A stretch of 64,000 bases of DNA from NCBI RefSeq assembly GCF_009857835.1, contig NZ_WWCL01000004.1, positions 1-64,000 on the forward strand. The letters run 5' to 3'. The position numbers were made by a program, and so were the translations under genes. Shown here in pieces: positions 17,307 to 26,796 of the stretch. The notes beneath the pieces are model-generated. The model saw nothing but the letters and a program-made list of their open reading frames with translations. It ran no database searches and was not told the DNA's origin. Each line of letters begins with the position of its first letter. Positions within the stretch are counted from its first letter, which is position 1. Source of the DNA: Duganella fentianensis (GTDB lineage Bacteria; Pseudomonadota; Gammaproteobacteria; Burkholderiales; Burkholderiaceae_D).

Positions 17307-18218
17307 GAGGAAGAGCACACCGTGATGGGCTAGCGAGATTTCGCCGGGGCGCGGCAGGCTGCCGCCACCGACCAGGGCCACGCCGGATGCCGTGTGGTGC
17401 GGAGCACGGAAGGGCCGCTGCTTCCACAGGTCGAGGCGGAACTGGCCGGTGAGCGACAGCACGGCTGCCGCTTCCAGCGCTTCGGTATCGCTCATGGCTG
17501 GCAGCAGGCCGGGAAAGCGCATGGCCAGCATGGTTTTGCCGGCGCCGGGCGGGCCAACTAATAATACGCTGTGATTTCCGGCGGCCGCCACTTCCAGCCC
17601 CCGTTTGACGGTTTGCTGGCCTTTGACATCGGCGAAGTCCGGATAGCGGCGCAACTGGCGCAGCGGCGGCGCGCGATGGCGCGCCAGTTGGAGATCACTG
17701 TCATGGGCGGTGAAATGGCGGCACACCTGCAGCAGCGAGCTGGCCGGATAGATGGCGGCATCGCTGACCAGCGCCGCTTCGTCGGCATTATCGATGGGCA
17801 GGATCAGCCCGCACAGGCCGCCGTAACGGCGGCTGGCCACGGCCATGGCCAGCGTGCCGCGGATGGGGCGCAAGGCGCCGGACAGTGACAGTTCGCCGGC
17901 AAATTCGTATCCGGCCAGCGCGCGTGCGGGGATCTGTTCCGAGGCAGCCAGTATGCCCAGCGCAATCGGCAGATCGAAGCGGCCGGACTCCTTGGGCAGG
18001 TCGGCCGGTGCCAGGTTGACGGTGATGCGCTGGGCGGGAAAGCTAAAGCCGCTATTGAGGATGGCGGCGCGCACGCGGTCGCGCGCTTCCTTGACTTCCG
18101 TATCGGCCAGACCAACGATGGCAAACGCGGGCAGGCCGTTGGCCAGATGGACTTCGACGCTGACTTCCTGCGCGTCCATCCCATTCAGGGCACGGCTTTG
18201 GAGGACGGCTAGGCTCAT
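17307..18218 (-). pseudogene. comM: comM, 5' part, interrupted by the element
   Basis: This stretch encodes the N-terminal Lon-protease-like domain of ComM (starting MSLAVLQSRALNGMDAQE), the Walker A VGPPGAGKTM and the chain up to HHGVLFL, where the comM frame enters the element. The run-on peptide VIDAQQIH then reaches a stop inside the element, at about 17281. The rest of comM is at 6493-7104. The normal family length is about 500 residues; the two halves together give 507. With no Walker B and no C-terminal domain, this fragment is unlikely to act as a helicase. Confidence 0.94.
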
Positions 18219-18323
18219 GGCTGGGCTGGGCGGTGTGAGGGCATGCCGCCAGCGTAGGCTGATAGAGCCTGGCGATGTTGCGCCAGCCCAAAAGGGCGGC
18301 GCGGGGAGGACTTGGTTACAGGC

Positions 18324-18563
18324 TTAGTTGCCGGCCTTGGCTTCCAGTTCGGCCAGACGGGCTTCCAGTGCTTCGAGTTTGGCGCGGGTCTTGGCCAGTA
18401 CCTGGGCCTGGATCTCGAACTCTTCGCGGGTGACCAGATCGAGCTTGGCGAAGCCCTGGGTCATCATCGATTTGACATTCTTCTCGATGTCCTTGGCCGG
18501 CGAATTTTCGATCGCCTGGCTGACCTTGCTTTGTAAATCATTAAAAAAAGTATTCATATCCAT
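18324..18563 (-). CDS. ubiK: UbiK/BMFP-type accessory protein (YqiC family)
   Basis: The 79-residue protein (MDMNTFFNDLQSKVSQAI) has the UbiK layout: an amphipathic N-terminal helix and a C-terminal coiled coil (AKTRAKLEALEARLAELEAK) that makes trimers. UbiK helps the aerobic ubiquinone-biosynthesis complex to assemble near membranes. The start is one of three nearby ATGs (18557, 18563, 18566). The one at 18563 has GAGG at the best distance. It lies just upstream of comM on the same strand, a common neighbour arrangement. Confidence 0.87.
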   Translation of the reverse strand: MDMNTFFNDLQSKVSQAIENSPAKDIEKNVKSMMTQGFAKLDLVTREEFEIQAQVLAKTRAKLEALEARLAELEAKAGN

Positions 18564-18591
18564 CATGGTCCTCGGTGGGTTCTGCCTGTTG

Positions 18592-18608
18592 CGCACCATT
18601 GCGGTGCG
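18592..18608. promoter_or_regulatory. Candidate NtrC binding site
   Basis: CGCACC-ATTGC-GGTGCG is a perfect dyad with the five-base spacer and core of the NtrC consensus (TGCACC-N5-GGTGCA). It lies about 140 bases upstream of the sigma-54 promoter, a normal enhancer distance. Confidence 0.65.
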
Positions 18609-18648
18609 AGTACGGCGTTAATCTGGTGCGAATGTTGCATTACGGACA

Positions 18649-18681
18649 TGCGCAAAGCTGAAAATTCTCACGTTTTGCGCA
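18649..18681. repeat. Inverted repeat between the NtrC-like site and the sigma-54 promoter
   Basis: TGCGCAAA (18649-18656) and TTTGCGCA (18674-18681) form a perfect dyad with 17 bases between. It could be a second regulator site or a looping element. The binding protein is unknown. Confidence 0.45.
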
Positions 18682-18733
18682 GGCTTCCCAAGTTTGGCGC
18701 GTTGCCAGCCACATTTTGAGGCATCTCAAAAGC

Positions 18734-18749
18734 TGGCACGCAATCTGCT
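18734..18749 (+). promoter_or_regulatory. Sigma-54 promoter of the porin–glnK–amtB operon
   Basis: TGGCACGCAATCTGCT carries the invariant GG and GC exactly ten bases apart and matches TGGCAC-N5-TTGCW except for one T. The downstream genes (PII, AmtB) are classic nitrogen-starvation targets, which supports it. Confidence 0.8.
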
Positions 18750-18839
18750 AAAGAAGGGATGAACGCTGTTCATCGCTTCGAACAAACAGGATTTTAAACC
18801 GCAACTGCAATCTAAGTTCAATTCAAGAGGAAAACTATT

Positions 18840-19951
<1,112 letters not shown>

Positions 19952-19962
19952 GGGGAAGCTAG

Positions 19963-21522
19963 ATGAAGAAATTAGTTACGTCCTGGCTGGCTGGCGCCGC
20001 CGTTCTTTGCGCGCTATCGGCGCCCGTGCTGGCCGAGGAGGCTAAACCGGCCGCTGCGGCTCCTGTAGCGGCAGCGGCCGCGCCGGCCGATGCTCCGGCG
20101 GCTGCCGCACCCGCAGTCGCTGCACCTGCCGCCGCTCCGGCAGCTGCGCCGGCTGCGGCCGCGCCGGCCGAAGCAGCTGCTGCACCGGCACCGGTACCGA
20201 ACAAGGGCGACACGGCCTGGATGATGGTCTCCACCATCCTCGTCATCATGATGTCGATTCCCGGTCTGGCCCTGTTCTACGGCGGTCTGGTGCGTTCGAA
20301 AAACATGCTGTCGATACTGCTGCAGGTGTTCACCATCTTCGCGCTGATCATCGTGCTGTGGTGCGTCTACGGCTATTCGCTGGCCTTTACCGAAGGAAAT
20401 GCCTTCATCGGTAAATTCGACCGCCTGTTCCTGAACGGTATCTTCGACCCTACCAAGGCAGCGTTCTCGACGGCCGCCACCTTCAGCAAAGGCGTGGTGA
20501 TTCCTGAGTACGTGTACGTGGTATTCCAGGCTACCTTCGCCGCGATTACCTGCGGCCTGATCGTCGGTTCCTTCGCCGAGCGCGCCAAGTTCAGCGCCGT
20601 GCTGGCCTTCGTCGTGCTGTGGTTCACTTTCGCCTACCTGCCAGTGGCCCACATGGTCTGGTTCTGGACCGGCCCTGACGCCATCAAGGATGCCGCCACT
20701 GCCGCCACCGAAGGCGCCAAAGCTGGCTTCCTGTTCCAGAAAGGTGCGCTGGACTTCGCCGGCGGTACCGTGGTACACATCAACGCCGCCGTGGCCGGTC
20801 TGGTCGGTGCTTACTTGATGGGCAAACGCGTAGGCTACGGCCGTGAATCGATGGCACCGCACTCGCTGACCATGACCATGATAGGCGCTTCGCTGCTGTG
20901 GGTGGGCTGGTTCGGTTTCAATGCCGGTTCGGCACTGGAAGCAGGCGATGTGGCGGCTCTGGCCTTCGTCAATACCCTGCTGGCTACTGCTGCCGCTACC
21001 ATGTCGTGGCTGTTCGGCGAGTGGATCATGAAAGGCAAACCATCCATGCTGGGTGCCGCTTCGGGTGCCGTCGCTGGTCTGGTAGCGATTACTCCGGCTT
21101 GCGGCTTCGTCGGTCCTATGGGATCGCTGATCATGGGTCTGCTGGCTGGCGTGGTCTGCCTGTGGGGTGTGAACGGTCTGAAACGTCTGCTGGGCGCGGA
21201 TGACTCGCTGGACGTGTTCGGTGTGCACGGCGTGGGCGGTATCCTCGGCGCGCTGCTGACCGGTGTGTTCGCTGCTCCATCGCTGGGCGGTCAGGGCATC
21301 TTCGATTACGTCACCAACAAAATGTCGGCTGATCCTTACTCCATCATCGGTCAGGTGACCACCCAGGCGACGGCCGTGGGTACCACCATCCTGTGGTCGG
21401 GCATCGTTTCGCTGATCGCCTACAAACTGGTGGATATCGTGATCGGTCTGCGCGTACCGGAAGAAGAGGAACGCGAAGGTCTGGACATCACCAGCCATGG
21501 CGAGTCGGCCTACCACGCTTAA
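19963..21522 (+). CDS. amtB: Ammonium channel AmtB with an Ala/Pro-rich N-terminal extension
   Basis: The 519-residue protein has a signal peptide (1-24), then about 55 residues made almost only of Ala, Pro, Glu and Val, then the 11-helix Amt core. Signature segments include PGLALFYGGLVRSKN and the twin conduction histidines in GGTVVHINAAVAG and FGVHGVGGILGA. The tail (PEEEEREGLDITSHGESAYHA) is the GlnK-binding region. The ATG is preceded by AGGGGAAG. The low-complexity segment would lie in the periplasm. It is longer than the usual signal and its role is unknown. Confidence 0.95.
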   Translation: MKKLVTSWLAGAAVLCALSAPVLAEEAKPAAAAPVAAAAAPADAPAAAAPAVAAPAAAPAAAPAAAAPAEAAAAPAPVPNKGDTAWMMVSTILVIMMSIPGLALFYGGLVRSKNMLSILLQVFTIFALIIVLWCVYGYSLAFTEGNAFIGKFDRLFLNGIFDPTKAAFSTAATFSKGVVIPEYVYVVFQATFAAITCGLIVGSFAERAKFSAVLAFVVLWFTFAYLPVAHMVWFWTGPDAIKDAATAATEGAKAGFLFQKGALDFAGGTVVHINAAVAGLVGAYLMGKRVGYGRESMAPHSLTMTMIGASLLWVGWFGFNAGSALEAGDVAALAFVNTLLATAAATMSWLFGEWIMKGKPSMLGAASGAVAGLVAITPACGFVGPMGSLIMGLLAGVVCLWGVNGLKRLLGADDSLDVFGVHGVGGILGALLTGVFAAPSLGGQGIFDYVTNKMSADPYSIIGQVTTQATAVGTTILWSGIVSLIAYKLVDIVIGLRVPEEEEREGLDITSHGESAYHA

Positions 21523-21574
21523 ATAGCGTATCGTCAGTATCTCGTTGTGCCCGCCCGCGTGGCGGGTCTCCCCT

Positions 21575-21611
21575 AGGCGCCCCTCAGTTCATGATGGGGC
21601 GCCTTTTTTTA
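21575..21611 (+). terminator. Intrinsic terminator after amtB
   Basis: AGGCGCCCC pairs with GGGGCGCCT around a 12-base loop, and seven T follow. It closes the porin–glnK–amtB unit. Confidence 0.9.
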
Positions 21612-21709
21612 TTTCCCGTCTTTAAATTAAGGTTTTTGCCCCGATATGGGCCATCTGCAAGGTAATATCGATGTTCCCGCATCCTCCTGCATCACTTAAG
21701 GACGTAAGT

Positions 21710-23011
21710 ATGGTTCCCCATCTCGTTACGGCGCTCACCGGCCCGCTACTTGACCTCGAAGAAAAAATCCTGGCGGCCACGCCCGCCATTGAACGCTGGT
21801 TCCGTCTGGAGTGGCAGGAACATACGCCACCGTTTTATTGCTCTGTGGATATGCGTAATGCCGGCTACAAGCTGGCGCCGGTAGATACCAATCTATTCCC
21901 CGGCGGTTTCAACCATCTGGCCACGGAAATGCTGCCCCTGTCCGTGCAGGCGGCCATGGCGGCCATCGATAAATACTGCCCCGATGCACGCAATCTGCTG
22001 CTGATTCCTGAAATTAAGCAGCGTCACCCTTCTTATCTGCAAAATGTTGCGCGTCTGATGCAGATTTTCCGCCAGACGGGGCTGCATGTGCGGCTGGGCT
22101 CTTTGTCACCAGAAATTACCGAACCGACCCCGCTGGCGTTGCCTGATGGGAATATGCTGGTGATCGAACCGCTGGTGCGCTCGCCCAACGGACGCCGGCT
22201 CGGGCTGAAGGATTTCGATCCCTGCACGATCTTGCTCAACAACGATCTGTCCGACGGCATCCCCGAGATTTTGCAGAACATCCACGAGCAGAGCCTGCTG
22301 CCGCCGCTGCACGCGGGCTGGGCCCTGCGCCGCAAGAGCAACCACATGAACGCCTATGACGAGGTGGTGAAGAAGTTCGGCAAGCTGATTGGCGTCGATC
22401 CGTGGATGCTCAATCCCTTCCACGCCAAATGCGATGCCGTGAACTTCCGCACGGGCGAAGGCTACGACTGTCTGGCCGCCAATGTGGATGCGCTGCTGTC
22501 CAAGATCAAGAAGAAGTACAAGGAATACGGCATCAAGGACCAGAAGCCTTTCGTGATTGTAAAACCCGATGCGGGCACCTATGGCACCAGCGTGCTGACC
22601 ATCAAGGACTCCAGTGAAATCAAGGACTTGAGCCAGGAACAGCGCGACCGCATGATCGTCGTCAAGGATGGCAAGGAAGTTACCGATTTCATCATTCAGG
22701 AAGGTGTGCCGACTTTCGAGAGCATCAAGGATGATGTGGCCGAACCCGTGGTCTACATGATAGACCGCTATGTGGTGGGCGGCTTCTATCGCGTGCACGC
22801 GGAAAAGGGCAAGGACCAGAATCTGAAAGCGCCGGGTTCGCACTATGTGCCGCTGGCGTTTGCCCAGCAGCATGCGGTGCCCGATCTGAAAGCCAAGCCC
22901 GGCACGGCAGCGCCTAACCGCTTCTATGTGTACGGCGTGGTGGCGCGGCTGGCGCTGCTGGCCGCTTCGCTGGAAATGGAACGCACCGACCCGAATCCGG
23001 AAGTGTATTAA
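21710..23011 (+). CDS. gshA: Glutamate–cysteine ligase (proteobacterial TIGR02049 type)
   Basis: The enzyme makes gamma-glutamylcysteine, the first step of glutathione synthesis. The 433-residue frame from the ATG at 21710 begins MVPHLVTALTGPLLDLEEKI, the family's usual start, and AAGGA lies seven bases upstream. The frame stays open 13 codons further. It belongs to the gshA class with an ATP-grasp-like C-terminal part (KPFVIVKPDAGTYGTSVLT) found in beta- and some alphaproteobacteria, unrelated in sequence to E. coli GshA. gshB follows after a short gap that contains a GC-rich hairpin (23030-23050) without a T tract. Confidence 0.93.
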   Translation: MVPHLVTALTGPLLDLEEKILAATPAIERWFRLEWQEHTPPFYCSVDMRNAGYKLAPVDTNLFPGGFNHLATEMLPLSVQAAMAAIDKYCPDARNLLLIPEIKQRHPSYLQNVARLMQIFRQTGLHVRLGSLSPEITEPTPLALPDGNMLVIEPLVRSPNGRRLGLKDFDPCTILLNNDLSDGIPEILQNIHEQSLLPPLHAGWALRRKSNHMNAYDEVVKKFGKLIGVDPWMLNPFHAKCDAVNFRTGEGYDCLAANVDALLSKIKKKYKEYGIKDQKPFVIVKPDAGTYGTSVLTIKDSSEIKDLSQEQRDRMIVVKDGKEVTDFIIQEGVPTFESIKDDVAEPVVYMIDRYVVGGFYRVHAEKGKDQNLKAPGSHYVPLAFAQQHAVPDLKAKPGTAAPNRFYVYGVVARLALLAASLEMERTDPNPEVY

Positions 23012-23080
23012 GCGCACTGCCGAGCGCGCCGCCCCGCGCAGTGCGGGGCGATAAACCGACCACCCAAGAATGGAATTCCC

Positions 23081-24049
23081 ATGAAGATTGCTTTCCTCGC
23101 CGACCCGCTGGCCAGCTTCAAGACCTACAAGGATTCGACCTACGCCATGATGGTGGAAGCGGCCCGGCGCGGCCATGCCGTGTATGCCTTCGAGCAGCGC
23201 GATATGGCGCTGGAAAACGGCCGCGTGACGGCGCGTGTCAGCGCCATCACGCTGACGGGCGACGCCAGCGACTGGTACCGCGCGGCGCCAGCCGAAGAAT
23301 GCGATCTGGGCCAGTTCGACGCCATCATCCAGCGCAAGGACCCGCCGTTCGACATGGAATACGTGTACGGCACCTATCTGCTGGAACTGGCCGAGAAGCA
23401 GGGCGCGCGCGTGTTCAACAAACCGTCCGCCATCCGTGATCACAACGAAAAGCTGTCGATTGCCCAGTTCAGCGAATTCACTGCGCCCACGCTGGTGAGC
23501 AGCGACGAAACGCGCATCCGCGCCTTCCAGCAGCAGCATGGCGACATCATTCTCAAGCCGCTGGACGGTATGGGCGGCTCCGGCATCTTCCGCGTCACGG
23601 CCGACGGCATGAATCTGGGCTCCATCATCGAAACCCTGACCCAGCAGGGCAGCCGGACCATCATGGCGCAGCGCTATATCCCCGCCATCGTCAAAGGCGA
23701 CAAGCGCATCCTCGTGATCGGCGGCAAACCGGTGCCGTTTGCACTGGCTCGCATCCCGCAGAATGGCGAAGTACGCGGTAATCTGGCAGCTGGTGGCGTT
23801 GGCGTAGCGCAACCTTTGAGCGAGCGGGATTATGAAATTGCCAATACGCTGGGGCCGAAACTGGCCGCACGGGGGCTGTTGCTGGTAGGATTAGACGTAA
23901 TCGGCGAGAACCTGACCGAAGTCAATGTCACCAGCCCGACCTGCTTCCAGGAGATCACGGCGCAGACCGGCTTCCATGTGGCCGCCATGTTCGTGGATGC
24001 GGTGGAAGCGGCCGTGGCGCAGGAGCTGGCGACGGATACTGGCGACTGA
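23081..24049 (+). CDS. gshB: Glutathione synthetase
   Basis: The 322-residue ATP-grasp enzyme joins glycine to gamma-glutamylcysteine. It starts MKIAFLADPLASFKTYKDST and contains the prokaryotic GshB signatures NKPSAIRDHNEKL, KPLDGMGGSGIFR and VGLDVIGENLTEVNVTSPT, the last bearing metal- and substrate-binding residues. Length is usual for the family. It lies directly behind gshA on the same strand, so the full glutathione pathway is encoded together. Confidence 0.95.
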   Translation: MKIAFLADPLASFKTYKDSTYAMMVEAARRGHAVYAFEQRDMALENGRVTARVSAITLTGDASDWYRAAPAEECDLGQFDAIIQRKDPPFDMEYVYGTYLLELAEKQGARVFNKPSAIRDHNEKLSIAQFSEFTAPTLVSSDETRIRAFQQQHGDIILKPLDGMGGSGIFRVTADGMNLGSIIETLTQQGSRTIMAQRYIPAIVKGDKRILVIGGKPVPFALARIPQNGEVRGNLAAGGVGVAQPLSERDYEIANTLGPKLAARGLLLVGLDVIGENLTEVNVTSPTCFQEITAQTGFHVAAMFVDAVEAAVAQELATDTGD

Positions 24050-24136
24050 ATTTCGCAACCAGTTTTCGCAACCAATAATTAACAATTTTGCCGGATAGTA
24101 TTAAAAAACTCCGGTACTGACTGGCGGTTTAAGAAT

Positions 24137-24544
24137 ATGGTTGGCATACTGCTTATGACACATGCGCCGCTGGGGCAGGCTTTTATGGCTGCCTGTGCGC
24201 ACGTGTTCCGTAGCCCCACCGAGCAACTGGAAGCGATCGACGTGATTGCCGACCAGGATCTGGGCGAAGTGCAGGCGCTGGCCGCAGCCGCCATCAAGCG
24301 GCTCGATACGGGCAGCGGCGTGCTGGTGATGACGGACGTGAAAGGCGGCACCCCCGCCAATTGCTGCAACTGTCTGGCCGATGCCGGACGGGTGGAAGTG
24401 ATCGCCGGCATCAGCCTGCCCATGCTGCTGCGCGCCATCACCTACCGGCGCGAAGCGCTCGATGTGGTGGTGGAAATGGCGCTGGCGGGCGCCCAGAGCG
24501 GGGCGGTGCGGGTGGATAACCGTATCCGCGTCGGCGCCGTCTAG
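24137..24544 (+). CDS. PTS EIIA component, mannose (EIIA-Man) type
   Basis: The 135-residue protein begins MVGILLMTHAPLGQAFMAAC, with the phosphorylatable His9. It also has the DVKGGTPANCC and EVIAGISLPMLLRA segments of EIIA-Man domains. It stands alone, with no EIIB, IIC or IID in the window, and is followed by HPr and Enzyme I. In betaproteobacteria this arrangement is thought to be a regulatory phosphorelay rather than a sugar transporter. No strong ribosome-binding site is visible. Confidence 0.88.
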   Translation: MVGILLMTHAPLGQAFMAACAHVFRSPTEQLEAIDVIADQDLGEVQALAAAAIKRLDTGSGVLVMTDVKGGTPANCCNCLADAGRVEVIAGISLPMLLRAITYRREALDVVVEMALAGAQSGAVRVDNRIRVGAV

Positions 24545-24649
24545 GTGCCTGGGGGCCGGCCGGGGCAGGTTTTTCGTGGCCGTCGCAAGGCGCGCGCAGC
24601 GCTGGCGGTGGCTTTTGCAGTGCGCATTTCTGATTGAGATAAAAGAAAA

Positions 24650-24919
24650 ATGATTCAGCAAGAACTCGAGATTATCAACAAGCTTGGTTTACATGCGCGT
24701 GCTTCCGCTAAATTCACCCAACTGGCAGCAAAATATCAGAGCGATGTCTGGCTCACCCGTAATGCGCGCCGGGTCAATGCCAAATCCATCATGGGCGTGA
24801 TGATGCTGGCCGCCGGCAAAGGCGCCAAAGTGCTGCTGGAAGCCGATGGCGCCGACGAAGGCGATTGCATCACGGCGCTGACGGCGCTGGTCAACGATAA
24901 ATTCGGCGAAGGCGAGTAA
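24650..24919 (+). CDS. ptsH: Phosphocarrier protein HPr
   Basis: The 89-residue protein has the HPr active site NKLGLHARASAKFTQLAA (His15 phosphorylated by Enzyme I) and the AKSIMGVMMLAA segment around the Ser46 regulatory site. Its stop overlaps the Enzyme I start (TAATG), so translation is coupled. It passes phosphate from Enzyme I to the EIIA protein encoded just upstream. Confidence 0.95.
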   Translation: MIQQELEIINKLGLHARASAKFTQLAAKYQSDVWLTRNARRVNAKSIMGVMMLAAGKGAKVLLEADGADEGDCITALTALVNDKFGEGE

Positions 24920-26706
24920 TGCCGGGGGACCGCAGCCGCCTACGTAGCCCGAGCGGAGCGCCGGTCGCTTCGTTCACTCTGCACGGCATTCCCGTCTCGC
25001 GCGGGATCGCCATCGGGCGCGCCCACAAGCTGGCGCCTGCCGCACTCGATGTGCAGCACTATCTGGTGGCCGAGGAGCTGCTGGAAGCGGAAGTGCGGCG
25101 CCTGCAGGAAGCGCTGGCGCAGGTGCACGTGGAGCTGCAGACCCTGTGGAACGAATTGCCCAAGGATGCTCCGACCGAGCTGGGCGCCTTCATCGACGTG
25201 CATGCGCTGATCCTGTCCGATCCCATGATCTCGGAAGAGCCGCTGGACATCATCCGCACCCGCCACTACAACGCCGAATGGGCGCTGCTGACCCAGATCG
25301 ATGAGCTGTCGGCCCAGTTCGACGAAATCGAAGACCCCTATCTGCGCGAGCGCAAGGCCGATATCCAGCAGGTGGCCGAGCGCGTGCTGAAAGTTTTGCT
25401 GGGCACGGCCCAGACCCTGCCCGCCAGCAGCGGCGAGGATGAGTTCCAGGCCCAGATGATCATCGTGGCGCACGATATCTCGCCGGCCGACATGCTGCAG
25501 TTCCGCGATCGCTCCTTCATCGGCTTCGTTACCGACGTGGGCGGGCAGAACTCGCACACGGCCATTGTGGCGCGTAGCCTCGATATTCCGGCCGCAGTGG
25601 GCATGGCGGGTGCCTCGACCCTGATCGAGCAGGATGACTGGCTGATCATCGACGGCGATGCCGGCGTGGTGATTGCCAACCCCAGTTCGCTGGTGCTGGA
25701 GCAGTACCGCGAGCGTCAGGCGGTGGCGGCGCGTGCGCGCAAAAAGCTCAACAAGCTGAAAAAGACTCCGGCCATCACCAAGGATGGTACCGAGATCACC
25801 CTGCTGGCGAATATCGAACTGCCGGACGATTGTGCGGCGGCGATGGAAGCGGGCGCCAACGGCGTGGGCCTGTTCCGTTCCGAATTCCTGTTCATGGGGC
25901 GCGATAGCCGGATCCCTTCCGAGGACGAGCAGTTCGAGCAGTACAAGCGCGCCGTGGTGGCCATGAAAGGCCGTCCCGTCACCATCCGCACGCTCGATAT
26001 CGGCGCCGACAAGCCGCTCGACCAGAGCGAACAGACGGCGCTGAATCCCGCACTGGGCCTGCGCGCGATCCGCTACTGCCTGGCCGAACCGCAGATTTTC
26101 CTGACCCAGTTGCGCGCCATTCTGCGCGCCTCGGCCTTCGGCAAGGTGCGCATCCTGATCCCCATGCTGGCCCATGCTTTCGAGATCGACCAGTCGCTGG
26201 CCATGGTGGAGCAGGCCAAGGCGGCGCTGCGCGAACGGGGCGAGAAATTCGATGAAGATGTCGATGTGGGCGCCATGATAGAGATACCGGCAGCGGCGCT
26301 GGCCCTGCCCATGTTCGTCAAGCGCATGGACTTCCTGTCGATCGGTACCAATGACCTGATCCAGTACACGCTGGCCATCGACCGGGTTGATTATGAGGTC
26401 GCACACCTTTACAATCCCCTCCATCCGGCCGTGCTGCAGTTAATCTCGATGACGATCGCAGCAGGGCATAAGGCCGGAATCGACGTGGCGGTGTGCGGCG
26501 AAATGGCGGGCGATATCAAGCTTACCCGTCTGCTGCTCGGCATGGGGTTGCGCGAATTCTCGATGCACCCGGCACAGCTGCTGTCGGTCAAGCAGGAAAT
26601 CCTGAACAGCGACCTTGCGCGCATCATGCCGCAAACCCGCAAGATCATGCGTTCGATGGAACCCAACGTAATTGCAGACGCGGTCGAACAATTGCAGTTG
26701 ATGTAG
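24919..26706 (+). CDS. ptsI: PTS Enzyme I (phosphoenolpyruvate–protein phosphotransferase)
   Basis: The 595-residue enzyme takes phosphate from PEP and passes it to HPr. The active-site His lies in GGQNSHTAIVARSL. The PEP-binding TIM-barrel shows GVGLFRSEFLFMG and the signature DFLSIGTNDLIQYTLAIDR. Family similarity begins at SFTLHGIPVSRGIAIGRA, so the first 17 residues (MPGDRSRLRSPSG…) may be a short extension. I kept the ATG that overlaps the ptsH stop. A later GTG inside this segment is an alternative start. Confidence 0.93.
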   Translation: MPGDRSRLRSPSGAPVASFTLHGIPVSRGIAIGRAHKLAPAALDVQHYLVAEELLEAEVRRLQEALAQVHVELQTLWNELPKDAPTELGAFIDVHALILSDPMISEEPLDIIRTRHYNAEWALLTQIDELSAQFDEIEDPYLRERKADIQQVAERVLKVLLGTAQTLPASSGEDEFQAQMIIVAHDISPADMLQFRDRSFIGFVTDVGGQNSHTAIVARSLDIPAAVGMAGASTLIEQDDWLIIDGDAGVVIANPSSLVLEQYRERQAVAARARKKLNKLKKTPAITKDGTEITLLANIELPDDCAAAMEAGANGVGLFRSEFLFMGRDSRIPSEDEQFEQYKRAVVAMKGRPVTIRTLDIGADKPLDQSEQTALNPALGLRAIRYCLAEPQIFLTQLRAILRASAFGKVRILIPMLAHAFEIDQSLAMVEQAKAALRERGEKFDEDVDVGAMIEIPAAALALPMFVKRMDFLSIGTNDLIQYTLAIDRVDYEVAHLYNPLHPAVLQLISMTIAAGHKAGIDVAVCGEMAGDIKLTRLLLGMGLREFSMHPAQLLSVKQEILNSDLARIMPQTRKIMRSMEPNVIADAVEQLQLM

Positions 26707-26724
26707 CCGAGGGGCTACCCAGAC

Positions 26725-26751
26725 GGCGGAACCCATCCTCGCGGTTCCGCC
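26725..26751 (+). terminator. Hairpin after ptsI
   Basis: GGCGGAACC pairs with GGTTCCGCC over a nine-base loop and is followed by TTGTT. It probably ends the PTS transcript. The T tract is weak. Confidence 0.6.
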
Positions 26752-26796
26752 TTGTTAGATGGCCCGTGGGGCCGCCCCCTAGAAAACACTGAAACA

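Noticed and set aside
6493..18218. comM split caused by a frameshift, intein or assembly error
   Set aside because: The inserted 10.2 kb has its own recombinases, terminal inverted repeats and different base composition, and its removal restores the frame exactly.
20014..21516. 500-codon minus-strand frame opposite amtB
   Set aside because: amtB is certain on the plus strand. The opposite translation is low-complexity and has no family features.
23030..23050. Terminator between gshA and gshB
   Set aside because: CGCCCCGC…GCGGGGCG makes a good hairpin, but no T tract follows and the next gene belongs to the same pathway.
26752..26796. SAM-type riboswitch before metX
   Set aside because: The leader is short, and the only structure seen is the ptsI terminator hairpin. 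I could not find a conserved SAM-binding core.
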